Origin: Planococcus shenhongbingii
GTDB taxonomy: Bacteria > Bacillota > Bacilli > Bacillales_A > Planococcaceae
Reading direction: 5' to 3'
Assembly (NCBI RefSeq): GCF_030413635.1
Contig: NZ_CP129235.1
Location: forward strand, 3,596,001-3,660,000
Length of the DNA stretch: 64,000 bases
In this document: positions 17,397 through 26,295 of the stretch, in pieces
Numbering within the stretch: the first letter of the stretch is position 1
Layout of the letters: each line of letters opens with the position of its first letter
Made by a program: the position numbers and the translations under genes
Notes under the pieces: model-generated
The model's database searches: none
Told to the model about the DNA's origin: nothing
Seen by the model: only the letters and a program-made list of their open reading frames with translations

Positions 17397-17616
17397 TATG
17401 CTTTTCAGAAAAGGTACTTATGGGAAATCAGCAAGAGCAGCATACTTTTTAGTGCACAAAGATTGTCCATGTACCGTTTGAAATTCAAGCTGCGTTTTAT
17501 TCGAAGCGAAAAATCTGGTGACTCTGTAAAATGAACTAGAGTCGCATTCCCTTTACTTATCCGCTTCTTCTTGCAGCTCTTTTGTCACCCATCTCAAAAC
17601 AATAACATTCCGTTGC
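17397..17616. other. Intergenic stretch with a possible C-terminal coding relic
   Basis: No intact gene is visible. On the minus strand, before a TAA at 17553-17555, an open frame of 26 codons ends in NVIVLRWVTKELQEEADK, whose composition looks protein-like. It has no start or ribosome site and crosses the DnaA palindrome, so it may be the decayed tail of a gene. I cannot assign it to a family. Confidence 0.3.
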
Positions 17617-17634
17617 TTATCCACATGTGGATAA
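17617..17634. promoter_or_regulatory. Second copy of the 18-base double DnaA-box palindrome
   Basis: TTATCCACATGTGGATAA is identical to bases 1688-1705: two perfect DnaA boxes facing each other. A 7-of-9 match lies at 17557-17565. It sits in an intergenic region 70 bases from the end of the HAD gene. Confidence 0.6.
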
Positions 17635-17669
17635 GTTTATTAAGTGTTTTCCCTTCTCTATCTACAAAT

Positions 17670-17705
17670 AAAAAAACCCGCAGCCCTGAGCCTCCGGGTT
17701 TTTTT
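17670..17705 (-). terminator. Bidirectional terminator after the HAD gene
   Basis: AAAAAAACCCG (17670-17680) pairs with CGGGTTTTTTT (17695-17705). The hairpin reaches the stop codon of the leftward HAD gene. Confidence 0.75.
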
Positions 17706-18375
17706 ATTTTGAAACCTTCAAGCCGTTCAAATGATCGATCAGCTCTTCAAGCGGCATGTCCGCCATCGAAGACAAGCGGTGTTCGACTTCACAGAAATCC
17801 ATCGTACACGTCACTTCATTCGGCACGATGACGCATCCCATGTCTGCACGTTTTGCAGCCATCGCGCCATTCGCCGAATCTTCGAATGCCACGCATTCTT
17901 CCGGACGAAGCCCCAGACATTCTGCCGCTTGTACGTACAGGGCAGGGTCCGGTTTCACTTTCTCGACATCGTCGGACGTCCGGATGCACTCAAAGTAATC
18001 GAACAGCCCAAGGTTTTTCAGGTACTTGGAAACCCATTCATAATCGGAACTGGAAGCGAGGCCTATTTTCAAGCCGAGCTCTTTTGCGGCCTTCAAATAA
18101 TCCTCTACGCCGTCGCGCGCTTTTTCCTCCATTAGTTTCACGTGAAACTTTTCTACTAACCGTTCCTGCAATTCTTTGTGCTCGATTTCCTGCTCAATCA
18201 GTTCTTCGAGATAGTGAAACGGCGAAAAGCCGGTCTGCGTCCCGATCTCCTGCTGCCAGCGCTCAATCGGCAATTCGCTGCCGTATTCCGCAAACATTTC
18301 CTGCAAGATCCGGTAATGGTGCGTTTCGGTGTCGAGTATGAGTCCATCAAAATCGAAAATGATTCCTTTGATCAT
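17704..18375 (-). CDS. HAD-superfamily hydrolase, beta-phosphoglucomutase-like
   Basis: The product has 223 residues. The catalytic aspartates are D8 and D10 (IIFDFDGLILDTE). An alpha-helical cap covers about residues 15-85. Motif II is GLASSSD, the motif III lysine lies in VKPDPALY, and motif IV is AFEDSANG. The overall pattern resembles Bacillus YhcW. Such proteins dephosphorylate sugar phosphates or other small metabolites in the cytosol; the substrate cannot be told. A relic of the same C-terminus lies at 8114-8175. Confidence 0.88.
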   Translation of the reverse strand: MIKGIIFDFDGLILDTETHHYRILQEMFAEYGSELPIERWQQEIGTQTGFSPFHYLEELIEQEIEHKELQERLVEKFHVKLMEEKARDGVEDYLKAAKELGLKIGLASSSDYEWVSKYLKNLGLFDYFECIRTSDDVEKVKPDPALYVQAAECLGLRPEECVAFEDSANGAMAAKRADMGCVIVPNEVTCTMDFCEVEHRLSSMADMPLEELIDHLNGLKVSK

Positions 18376-18526
18376 GGTGCAACTTCCTTTCTATAGAGAA
18401 GAAACTCTTCTTCCATATCTGCTTTACTCTTATCATTCACCAAAAGCTTTACAATAAAACAATCCGCATTGAATTAATTCCCTCTCTCCGAGCTCATCCT
18501 GTATGATGAAAAAAAGAGGTGACGAT

Positions 18527-19132
18527 ATGATTTTTCTGATTGTCTGGCTCGTCCTGATCGGCTACGCTGCATTTCTGGCACCCGGCGAAGACCCGGATCC
18601 CGTGTTTTCAAAGATTCTGAGCGGCCAATGGGATGACATCGATCCGCTCGTGTTTGCCGTCTTCAATTCACTCGGCCTGTTCCCGCTCGTATTCCTGACC
18701 ATTCTGCTCTTGCACGACCGCCAAAGATGGCCAGCGTGGCCGTTTGCTCTCTTGTCTCTTGGAATCGGCGCTTTCTCACTTCTGCCGTATTTCGCATTCG
18801 GCGACCGGCCGGCGAAAAACAGAACCAAAGTCCGGACGCCGCGCTGGCTCATGCGCTTTCTGTCTTCCCGTTTCTGGCTCATCCTCCTGATGCTGATGTG
18901 GGCAGGCAACCTCCTGACACTGCTCCAGGGATTTTCGCCGGAAGCTTACCGTAAGGCTTTCTTCGCCTCCAGTCTGGTGTCCGTCATGACCGTCGACTGG
19001 TTTGTCCTGTGGGGCTTGTCCGTTTACGCCGTCAACCGGTACTGCCCAGAGGCGAAAGCAAAAGGGCTTGCATGGATTCCGATTCTCGGGCCGGTGCTCG
19101 TGATGTGGGTGAATAAGAAAAAATCGTCTTGA
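18527..19132 (+). CDS. Multi-pass membrane protein of unknown function
   Basis: The product has 201 residues. Hydrophobic segments lie at about 3-18, 45-65, 73-90, 115-135, 150-170 and 180-195, so it is a polytopic membrane protein. A conserved-looking APGEDPDPV loop follows the first helix. I do not recognise a characterised family. The ATG at 18503 lacks a ribosome site, while AAGAGGTG lies 5 bases before the ATG at 18527. A long-loop hairpin follows the stop. The gene stands between the divergent HAD gene and the SDR gene. Confidence 0.75.
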   Translation: MIFLIVWLVLIGYAAFLAPGEDPDPVFSKILSGQWDDIDPLVFAVFNSLGLFPLVFLTILLLHDRQRWPAWPFALLSLGIGAFSLLPYFAFGDRPAKNRTKVRTPRWLMRFLSSRFWLILLMLMWAGNLLTLLQGFSPEAYRKAFFASSLVSVMTVDWFVLWGLSVYAVNRYCPEAKAKGLAWIPILGPVLVMWVNKKKSS

Positions 19133-19138
19133 AAATAA

Positions 19139-19196
19139 AAACAGCACGCGGATTCATCAATGAGCATCAAGGACCTGATGAAGCTGCGTGCTGTTT
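19139..19196 (+). terminator. Long-loop hairpin after the membrane protein gene
   Basis: AAACAGCACGC (19139-19149) pairs perfectly with GCGTGCTGTTT (19186-19196). An inner ATTCATCA/TGATGAA pairing shortens the loop. It is flanked by A and T tracts and lies 6 bases after the stop. Confidence 0.65.
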
Positions 19197-19315
19197 ATGC
19201 CTATTCAGTTTACATACGTTATAAGTTATCCGAATTTTTCGCTATATCATTCTTATTGATTTCGCCTCGGATTATAATGGGATATAGGAGATCAAAACCA
19301 AAAGGAGGAATGGGA

Positions 19316-20089
19316 GTGGTGAAATTGATGGAAGGCAAAGCGGGACTGGTAACAGGAGCAGGATTGGGAATCGGCCGCGCCAGTGCGCTGGCATTTGCAC
19401 GGGAAGGCGCAAAAGTCATGGTCTCGGACGTCAACGAAGAAAGCGGCAAAGAAACCGTGCGCATGATCGAAAAAGCGGGTGGTGCGGCGGCGTTCTTCCC
19501 TTGCGATGTGTCGAACGAAGACGACGTGGAAGCGCTGGTCGATGCGACTGTGGCCGAGTTCGGCAAACTGGATTTTGCCCACAATAACGCAGGAATCACG
19601 GCTTCCATCGCTCCCATCGCGGAATCCGACAGCGCCGACTTTGACCGGGTCATGAAGACCAATCTGTACGGCACTTATTATTCGATGAAGCACGAAGTGA
19701 GAGCGATGCTGAAAACCGGCGGAGGCGCCATCGTCAACACCTCTTCCGGTGCGGGGCTCGAAGGCGTGCAGAACATCGTTGACTACGTCGCGTCAAAATT
19801 CGGCATCAACGGCATGACTAAAACCGTGGCGCTGGAATATGGCCGGAAAGGCATCCGTGTGAATGCCCTCTGCCCCGGCATCACCTCGACGCCTGCCGTC
19901 GAAGGCTGGTTCGCTGCGGCGCCGGAACAAGCGGAAACCGTCAAGGCTACACTCCCTTCCGGCAATCTTGCCACTCCGGAAGACGTGGGCAATGCAGCCG
20001 TGTTCCTTTGTTCGGATCTCGCCGGCCAGATCAGCGGTGTTATGCTGCCGATCGATGGCGGTTTTACAGCTGGGAAACTGCAGAAATAA
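19316..20089 (+). CDS. Short-chain dehydrogenase/reductase
   Basis: The product has 257 residues, the usual classical SDR length. It shows the cofactor motif TGAGLGIG, NNAG, the catalytic Tyr-x-x-x-Lys (YVASK) with an upstream serine in NTSSGAG, and CPGITSTP. It would oxidise or reduce a hydroxyl/carbonyl with NAD(P)(H). An open frame extends upstream to 19160. I chose the GTG at 19316 because AAAGGAGG lies 7 bases before it; the ATG at 19310 is too close to that site. The substrate is unknown. Confidence 0.88.
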   Translation: MVKLMEGKAGLVTGAGLGIGRASALAFAREGAKVMVSDVNEESGKETVRMIEKAGGAAAFFPCDVSNEDDVEALVDATVAEFGKLDFAHNNAGITASIAPIAESDSADFDRVMKTNLYGTYYSMKHEVRAMLKTGGGAIVNTSSGAGLEGVQNIVDYVASKFGINGMTKTVALEYGRKGIRVNALCPGITSTPAVEGWFAAAPEQAETVKATLPSGNLATPEDVGNAAVFLCSDLAGQISGVMLPIDGGFTAGKLQK

Positions 20090-20118
20090 GATTCCGAAGT
20101 TATTACGACATATGAAAA

Positions 20119-20140
20119 GAGCGCACGTAATTGTGCGCTC
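20119..20140. terminator. Hairpin between convergent genes
   Basis: GAGCGCAC (20119-20126) pairs with GTGCGCTC (20133-20140) around a 6-base loop. It lies between the rightward SDR and the leftward MFS gene. Its T run is weak. Confidence 0.6.
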
Positions 20141-20163
20141 CTTCACTTAAACCGTATTTGATA

Positions 20164-21474
20164 TCAAGGCGCGGAAGTCTCCGGCTGCAGTTCCGGATTT
20201 TCCGCCGGATCTTTAGCGGTCTTCGTCACATCATCGAGGTGATCCAAGCGCCGGTTTTTCGTTTCCGGGAAGACCCAGGCCCACATCGCCAGCAGCATGA
20301 ATAATCCTGCACCGCCCAGTATAATCGGCTGATAGCCGTAGACCGGAAATACCGCTGCCGTGATCAACGGCGGGAAAGCGGATAATCCGCGTCCGATCTG
20401 CAAAGCCCATGAAATCCCCGTAGCCCGCACATCGGTCGGGAAAATTTCACTGAACAGCGAGCCGAATACAGAGGCACCATTGGAACCGAAGTACAGGAAG
20501 AAAATAGGCACGAGAATCCATAAAGAGTTGATCAAGCTTGCCCAAGTAAAGTAAAGGGCCAGCCCGCCAAGTGCCGCGACAAACGCCAAATAGCTCAATG
20601 TAATTTTTCTGCCCCATTTATCGGTTGTATAGCCTGCAATGAAAGAACCGACCAGACCTGCAAAGGCTGTAAAGAACAGCCACCAGCCGGCAGCCCCCAT
20701 CTCGAATCCTTCGTATTTCACTAAGTAGGTCGGAAGGAAATTGGTAATGCCGTAGTAAGCGAAATATTGCAGCACCGCTGCTATTAACGCAATGGTGAAG
20801 GGCTTCCAGAATCTTCTGAGGCCGTATTTTTTACGCCAATCCACTTTTTCAAGCGATTTTTGCTTCTTCACATCGGCTTCCCATACCTTCGACTCTTCTA
20901 CATCTCTCCTGAGCCAAAGAGCGAATAGAATCGGCAGGGCTGAAATGATGAAGGTCATGCGCCAGCCGATTAAAGGAAGGATGAAGCCTCCCACTGTAGC
21001 CCCCAGGAAAATCCCCATATAAGCGCCGCCATATAACATACTGCTCCAGAATCCGCGTTGTCTGGAAGGCACAGACTCACTGACAAGCGCCTGCGCCGCA
21101 CCATATTCCCCGCCTAAGCCAAACCCGGCAATGGCCGTCCAGAAAATCAGCCATTCATAATCGAATGTAAATCCGCGCATCAATGTTGCTAAACAGAAAA
21201 TCACCAAAGTGGCGATCAGGATTTTCTTCCGCCCTATCCGGTCCCCCAAATATCCGAAGACAACGCCGCCAACGGCTAAGAAAGCCAGTTGAACAGAAAA
21301 AACAGCCGCCACTTGTGCAGTTGATAAGTCCAATGCTGCTGCCATCGGAATGACGAGGAAGCTCAAAACAAATATTTCGTAATAATCAAAGATCCAGCCA
21401 ATATATGCACCAAAGAAAATTTTGTACTTCGCTTTATCCATTTTTTCGTTTTGCGGTTGAACGCTGCTTGTCAT
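20164..21474 (-). CDS. MFS transporter, metabolite:H+ symporter type
   Basis: The product has 436 residues with about 12 membrane helices. The loop 2-3 motif GYLGDRIGRKK and its repeat GYTTDKWGRK are typical of MFS carriers, and the early helix with FDYYEIFVLSFL fits the metabolite/aromatic acid:H+ symporter group. It likely imports an organic acid used by the lyase-family enzyme encoded just upstream. GGGAGG lies 7 bases before the ATG. The gap of 119 bases from the lyase gene leaves the operon call likely but not certain. Confidence 0.87.
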   Translation of the reverse strand: MTSSVQPQNEKMDKAKYKIFFGAYIGWIFDYYEIFVLSFLVIPMAAALDLSTAQVAAVFSVQLAFLAVGGVVFGYLGDRIGRKKILIATLVIFCLATLMRGFTFDYEWLIFWTAIAGFGLGGEYGAAQALVSESVPSRQRGFWSSMLYGGAYMGIFLGATVGGFILPLIGWRMTFIISALPILFALWLRRDVEESKVWEADVKKQKSLEKVDWRKKYGLRRFWKPFTIALIAAVLQYFAYYGITNFLPTYLVKYEGFEMGAAGWWLFFTAFAGLVGSFIAGYTTDKWGRKITLSYLAFVAALGGLALYFTWASLINSLWILVPIFFLYFGSNGASVFGSLFSEIFPTDVRATGISWALQIGRGLSAFPPLITAAVFPVYGYQPIILGGAGLFMLLAMWAWVFPETKNRRLDHLDDVTKTAKDPAENPELQPETSAP

Positions 21475-21593
21475 AAACGAGCCTCCCTATAATTGGTTTA
21501 TAGAAAATACGCATGCCCTCTATGGTGTATGTCATGGCTGAATGTATGAATTTTTACTGCGAGATCCAGATTGCCGCTTTCCAGTTTTAAGCG

Positions 21594-22493
21594 CTATTCA
21601 GGTATTTTGACTTCTTCCTTAGCTTCAATAGATAAGTATTTTTCTTCCCACTCATTTATTTGGCTCAGTTTAAATAACTTTTGGCGGTCTTCCCAGGAAC
21701 AAATAGCCTCATTCAAGTTTTTCTGGGAGCCATCGGCATGCAGCACGCTTAATGCCTGTTTCATGCCTTGGATCGATGCCCGCAAAGCGGTATTGGCACA
21801 AAGCACGATCTGATAGCCCAGATCTTCCGCTTCTTTCAGGCTGATCAGCGGCGTCTTGGCTCCTTCAACCAAATTGATCAGCTGAGGAATGCCTTGCAGT
21901 GAACTTGTAATCGCTTTCATTTGTTCCAAAGAAGTCGGAGCTTCTATGAATAACACATCCGCGCCAGCTTCTTTATAGGCTCTTGCCCGGTCAATCGCAT
22001 CGTCCAGCCCGTTAACAGCCAAAGCATCTGTCCTGGCAATGATCACAAGGTTTTCATCTTTGCGCGCATCTACTATGGCGTGAATTTTGTTGACCATTTC
22101 TTCTTTGGAGATGACATTTTTATTGTTGAAATGCCCGCATTTCTTTGGAGACACTTGGTCTTCAATCTGCATCCCGGCCACTCCGGCACGTTCAAATTCC
22201 CGCACTGTGCGGATGACATTGAGGGCATTGCCGAATCCCGTATCAATATCGGCGATCACCGGAATATTCGTCACATCGGTTATGCGCGCGACAATATCGA
22301 CCGCTTCCTTCATGCTGGTCAGCCCTACATCCGCCCATCCAAGCTGGGCATTCGAAATCCCGGCGCCTGTAGCGTAGACTGCCTGAAAACCCAGTTCTTC
22401 AATGAGAAGAGCTGACACTGCGTCATATGCCCCGGGCAGCATAAACGAATCGGGTGCATTAATCAGTTCCCGCAGCCGTATTCTTTTATCCAT
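21594..22493 (-). CDS. Isocitrate lyase/PEP mutase superfamily enzyme
   Basis: The product has 299 residues in the (beta/alpha)8 fold. Metal and active-site patterns are visible: DIDTGFG, IEDQVSPKKCGHF (the KKCGH loop carries the catalytic cysteine of C-C lyases) and ARTDA. This fits methylisocitrate lyase, dimethylmalate lyase or oxaloacetate decarboxylase-like members. No methylcitrate synthase or dehydratase lies next to it, so a role in propionate breakdown is not supported here. Its ribosome site GAGGAGG follows the GntR gene stop directly (17-base gap), so the two are co-transcribed. Confidence 0.87.
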   Translation of the reverse strand: MDKRIRLRELINAPDSFMLPGAYDAVSALLIEELGFQAVYATGAGISNAQLGWADVGLTSMKEAVDIVARITDVTNIPVIADIDTGFGNALNVIRTVREFERAGVAGMQIEDQVSPKKCGHFNNKNVISKEEMVNKIHAIVDARKDENLVIIARTDALAVNGLDDAIDRARAYKEAGADVLFIEAPTSLEQMKAITSSLQGIPQLINLVEGAKTPLISLKEAEDLGYQIVLCANTALRASIQGMKQALSVLHADGSQKNLNEAICSWEDRQKLFKLSQINEWEEKYLSIEAKEEVKIPE

Positions 22494-22510
22494 TAAATGA
22501 CCTCCTCTTT

Positions 22511-23200
22511 TTAAGGTGCATCCACCAGTTTAAGATGGCGCTGAATGGAATGGACCGCCGCTTCCAAGCTGTTCCGGATATGCTCCCTCATCAGGATTTC
22601 GGCTTGTTCCCCGTCTTTTTGTTCGATGACTTTATAAAGGGCCAAATGCTCTTCAGCTGCCGCAGAACTGCGGGATTTGCTGGTTTTCGGGCCAAGGCTA
22701 CGGTAGCGCATGATATGGTCATTCATATTGTTCAGGATTTTCACCACCGTGCGGTTGCCGCTGACATCGTACAACATATGGTGAAACTTGTCCCCGTAGA
22801 AAATCACTTTTTCACTGTCGCCTTGTTCAGCAGAGCGGATCAACAGCTCGGTCAGGAATTTCAGTTCGTCCAGTTCACCGGAAGTGATTTTCATCGCCGC
22901 TTCTTTGGCGACCACCCCTTCCAGCAAGCTCCGTACGGTAAAAATCTCTTTTGCCTCTTCTACGGATACGGGCGCCACTCGGATGCGGCCGTTCGGCATC
23001 CGTACAATCAATTCTTCCAATTCGATGCGGTTCAGCGCTTCACGGATCGGCGTCCGGCTGATGCTGAGCTTTTCAGCCAGCGCTTTTTCATTGACCTGCT
23101 GGGAAGGCTCTAAATCACCCGAAATAATGAGCTTTTTCAGTTCCATATAAACAAAATCTTTTGCCGAGTACCTTTTACTGTCCATTGAGGAAAGATCCAT
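22511..23200 (-). CDS. GntR-family transcriptional regulator (FCD subgroup)
   Basis: The product has 229 residues. The N-terminal winged HTH shows LAEKLSISRTPIREALNRIE, and the all-helical FCD domain follows with histidine/aspartate positions (DKFHHMLYDVSGN) that usually bind a metal and an organic acid. It is the first gene of the operon with the lyase enzyme and probably senses its substrate. A GTATAC-centred palindrome lies about 30 bases before its start. Confidence 0.92.
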   Translation of the reverse strand: MDLSSMDSKRYSAKDFVYMELKKLIISGDLEPSQQVNEKALAEKLSISRTPIREALNRIELEELIVRMPNGRIRVAPVSVEEAKEIFTVRSLLEGVVAKEAAMKITSGELDELKFLTELLIRSAEQGDSEKVIFYGDKFHHMLYDVSGNRTVVKILNNMNDHIMRYRSLGPKTSKSRSSAAAEEHLALYKVIEQKDGEQAEILMREHIRNSLEAAVHSIQRHLKLVDAP

Positions 23201-23230
23201 GGTAAATCTCCTCTCCTTTTCAGGCTATAA

Positions 23231-23240
23231 TTGTATACAC
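23231..23240. promoter_or_regulatory. Candidate GntR operator upstream of the lyase operon
   Basis: TTGTATACAC contains the palindrome TGTATACA. This fits the GT-n-AC core known for many FCD-type GntR operators. The same 8-mer lies before the other FCD-type GntR gene in the window (31337-31344). Confidence 0.45.
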
Positions 23241-23325
23241 TTACACCTTAATGCAATTAAACAATTATCTAAAATGAATGTCAACAATTTTCTGATAATT
23301 TAATTCGAATTTTCCATCAACAATA

Positions 23326-23354
23326 AAAAGGCACCGCATGGAGCGGTGCCTTTT
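23326..23354 (-). terminator. Bidirectional terminator after the prs-like gene
   Basis: AAAAGGCACCGC (23326-23337) pairs with GCGGTGCCTTTT (23343-23354) around ATGGA. It would end the leftward PRPP-synthetase-like transcript. Confidence 0.8.
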
Positions 23355-23444
23355 GGTTTGCGTAATATAATGGTTGTTAAACTGGTAAGAGCTTATGCCG
23401 AGTCTAAAAACAATGGGCTCTCCTTTTACTCTGATCACCGGGAA

Positions 23445-24395
23445 TTATTCGAATAAAGGGCTTACCGGCTTTTCGTTATGGACGTGTTCGATCGCTTCAG
23501 CCAATAGAGGGGCCACTGAAAGAATCGTCATTTTTGGAATGCGCTTCTCCTCGGGCAGATGGATTGTATTGGTAACAACCAGCTCCGTGACGGCCGACTC
23601 TTCGATTCTTTGAATCGCCAGGCCGGATAAGACCCCGTGTGTGCAGCAGGCATAGACAGCTTTAGCACCATTCTCCACCAGAACATTGGCAGCTAAAGAA
23701 ATAGTGGCTGCGGTATCGATGATATCCACAATGATGATGACGTTCTTGTCTTGGATGTCCCCGACAATATTCACCACTTCGGGTTTGCCCGGCTGCATCC
23801 GGCGTTTATCAAGAAAGCCGATCGGAACATCCAGATGGTCTGCCAGCTTACGGGCTCTTCCCAAACCTCCGTTGTCCGGCGCTACGACAATCGCATTTTC
23901 CAATCCCTTATCATGGAGATGTTCTGCTAAAATCGTTCCGCCCAGCAGCTGATCTACCGGAATATCGAAGAATCCCTGGAGCTGCGGAGCGTGAAGATCC
24001 ATTGTAATGATGCGGGTAGCCCCTGCTTTTTCCAGCATATTGGCCACCAATTTTGCGGTGATCGGCTCGCGGGAACTCGCTTTCCGGTCCTGGCGCGCAT
24101 AGCCGTAATACGGAATAACTACAGCGATGCTTTCCGCAGATGCCCGCTTCAGCGCATCAATCATGATCAGCAGTTCCATGATGTGCTCATTTCCCGGCTG
24201 GGATGTCGACTGGACCAAAAAGACTTCTGCCCCTCGGACACTTTCTTCCAGGTTAATCTGGACTTCCCCGTCGCTGAAGCGCGTGATGGAACTTTTGCCC
24301 ATCTCACAGCCCAGCAGATCGGCGATTTCCTGAGCCAATTCCGGATTTGAATTCAATGTGAAAAGTTTGAAGTTTTTTCTTAATTGATAAGGCAA
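23445..24395 (-). CDS. prs: Ribose-phosphate pyrophosphokinase homologue with altered PRPP loop
   Basis: The product has 316 residues, full length for class I PRPP synthetase. Conserved parts include [32 protein letters not shown], the metal-ligand histidine H135 in MDLHAPQ, and K197-R198-R199. The ribose-phosphate loop, usually DDIIDTAGT, reads VDIIDTAAT (223-231), and CCTHPVLSGPA reads [11 protein letters not shown]. The first aspartate is therefore lost. It may be a second, weakened or regulatory copy beside a normal prs elsewhere. The start is TTG with GGAGGGG 8 bases before it. No purine gene is adjacent. Confidence 0.85.
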   Translation of the reverse strand: MPYQLRKNFKLFTLNSNPELAQEIADLLGCEMGKSSITRFSDGEVQINLEESVRGAEVFLVQSTSQPGNEHIMELLIMIDALKRASAESIAVVIPYYGYARQDRKASSREPITAKLVANMLEKAGATRIITMDLHAPQLQGFFDIPVDQLLGGTILAEHLHDKGLENAIVVAPDNGGLGRARKLADHLDVPIGFLDKRRMQPGKPEVVNIVGDIQDKNVIIIVDIIDTAATISLAANVLVENGAKAVYACCTHGVLSGLAIQRIEESAVTELVVTNTIHLPEEKRIPKMTILSVAPLLAEAIEHVHNEKPVSPLFE

Positions 24396-24671
24396 TGTTT
24401 AGTCCCCTCCGCAAAAAAATTGTTTGTACAAGTGAAAGCTGACTGGTTATTATGCCGGTTAACCAACTGGCATATGCCTGCAGCAGTTAGTTTTATGATA
24501 CCTTTTTGAGGGGGCAATAGCCATAACTTAGTTGGTATTTTCACTTTGCTGAATAGTTTAATTGTGACAATCACGTATTCTTTTTGCTTAATCACTTTTT
24601 CTATTGCAGCATTCTTTCTCTTTTTTAACCCATACCTAAAATTCATATCATATAAAATTCAATGAGAAACC

Positions 24672-26078
24672 CTAACTTCCTTTGTTTATTTCAGCTCTTT
24701 TTATTTCAAAGGGGAGGCTTTTTTGTTCTTCTTGAATGAGTTTTTTGAAGAGATGCCGGTACTGCCAGAACAGGAAGATTGCCCGAATGAGGATATCCAG
24801 GGCAATGGCCAGCCAGATGCCGGCAATCCCGAGCCCGAAATAGATTCCCAACACGTAGATGCCGACAATCCGGATCAGCCACATGCCAATCGCCGTGCTG
24901 TACATCGGGCTTTTAGTGTCGCCGGCCCCTTGCAGCGCGCCGGTGAGCACCAACCCGACCGCCAGTGCCGGCTGGGCGAATGCATCAATGCGCAAGGCAA
25001 CGGCCACCATCCGGACCGCTTCCGGATCTTGGGTAAACAAAGCCGCCAGCCAAGGGGCAAACAGGAACAGGAAGACGCCGATCACGCTCATGAACCCGAC
25101 CGCCACCCCCATCGTCAACAGGCCGTATTGGTAAGCCTCTTTGATCTTGCCCGCCCCCAGATACTGGCCGACCAAGGTGGCGGCCGCGACCGCCAGCCCG
25201 TAGCCCGGCATGTACGAGAACATCTCGATGTTTCCGGCAATGGTGTGTGCCGCAAAGGTCTTCGTCCCGATTACCACAATCAGCCCGAAATACAGCACTT
25301 GCCCCAGGCGCATGATGAGCCGTTCGGCTGCTGCCGGGGCCGCCAGGGCGAACAGCGCGGAAAACATGGAGTGTGCCTCTGTTTTTTCCCAGAGGGAAAA
25401 CGACACGGCCGACTTCTGGATGTAGGCATACAAAGCGAAGGTCCCGATGATCCGCACGATGACGGTGGCCCAGGCCGCTCCCGCCACACCCCAGCCGGTC
25501 CAATCACCAACCCCGAAAATCAGCACGTAATCCAGCGGGATGTGCAGCAGGTTGATGCCCCATGCGACATTCATGGGGGTTTTCGTATCTCCGGCGCCGC
25601 GGAGGATGCTGCCGAAGATGAGCATCAGCGAAATGAACACCGAAGGGATCCCCACGATCCGCAGATAGGTGGCGCCTTCCGCGACGACCCGTGCTTCCGC
25701 CCCGAACAAGCCGATCAAAAATTCCGCGAAAACCAACGTGAGCAGGCCGAAAAAAGCGCCGACGGCCAAGGCAATGACCATGGATTGTTTCGCCACCGCC
25801 TTCGCCTTCGCCATATCCCCGGCGCCGATGCTGCGGGCAATCAGGGAAGAAGCGGCAATCCCCACCGCCATAAAAATTGCCAGGTAGATAGCGAGCACGG
25901 CATTGGCGACGCCCACTGCCGTCACTTCCAACAAGCCCACTTTGGCAATGAACAAGGTGTCGACAAATCCCACGACGGTCTGCAGAATGTTTTCGATCAT
26001 CGCCGGGACGGCGAGGAAGACGATGGCCAGCAGTTTTTCTTTCGTGCTCCGGTTTTCAACCAATCCTTGTGCAGTCAT
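24672..26078 (-). CDS. MATE-family multidrug/cation efflux transporter
   Basis: The product has 468 residues in two repeated six-helix halves, typical of MATE (NorM/DinF-like) carriers, with LRGAGDTKTPM and its repeat LQGAGDTKSPM in the paired halves. They export cationic drugs or metabolites in exchange for Na+ or H+. An ATG at 26102 lies before the ribosome site. I chose the ATG at 26078, which has AAGGAG 8 bases upstream. It is richer in GC than its neighbours. Confidence 0.9.
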   Translation of the reverse strand: MTAQGLVENRSTKEKLLAIVFLAVPAMIENILQTVVGFVDTLFIAKVGLLEVTAVGVANAVLAIYLAIFMAVGIAASSLIARSIGAGDMAKAKAVAKQSMVIALAVGAFFGLLTLVFAEFLIGLFGAEARVVAEGATYLRIVGIPSVFISLMLIFGSILRGAGDTKTPMNVAWGINLLHIPLDYVLIFGVGDWTGWGVAGAAWATVIVRIIGTFALYAYIQKSAVSFSLWEKTEAHSMFSALFALAAPAAAERLIMRLGQVLYFGLIVVIGTKTFAAHTIAGNIEMFSYMPGYGLAVAAATLVGQYLGAGKIKEAYQYGLLTMGVAVGFMSVIGVFLFLFAPWLAALFTQDPEAVRMVAVALRIDAFAQPALAVGLVLTGALQGAGDTKSPMYSTAIGMWLIRIVGIYVLGIYFGLGIAGIWLAIALDILIRAIFLFWQYRHLFKKLIQEEQKSLPFEIKRAEINKGS

Positions 26079-26122
26079 ACCTCCCTCTCCTTTTTTAGCC
26101 ATTTAAAGATGAAGCGAATCCG

Positions 26123-26210
26123 AAAAAAGATGACTCCGGCTCGATACCTTAGTCATCTCATCTCGTCGCAGTACAGGCTGCAGGGTGCTTTTATTAAACT
26201 GTCCATTAAC
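26123..26210 (-). repeat. Dispersed intergenic repeat, copy 1 (contains a terminator-like hairpin)
   Basis: This ~88-base segment resembles 31504-31586. Both begin with an A tract, have AAGATGACT...CGGC...ATACC...AGTCATCT, then CGCAG...GCTGCA, and end with TTTTATTAAA-TGTCCATTAA. The hairpin of this copy is imperfect. It lies after the leftward amino-acid importer genes, so it probably serves as their terminator. Confidence 0.6.
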
Positions 26211-26295
26211 TGGCGCTCCGTTCATATCACCTAAAGGTTTATGTTTTTTAACAGGCGTATAGAAAATCATGGAAATCATTCCGGCTATAGAGCTG

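Noticed and set aside
24380..24646. An 88-codon minus-strand frame before the prs-like gene
   Set aside because: It overlaps the prs start, has no good ribosome site and no recognisable domain; most likely leader DNA.
24723..26234. A 503-codon open frame on the plus strand
   Set aside because: It lies opposite the MATE gene, is very rich in Gln/His/Asp/Pro-type codons from antisense of GC-rich membrane codons, and has no ribosome site or family match.
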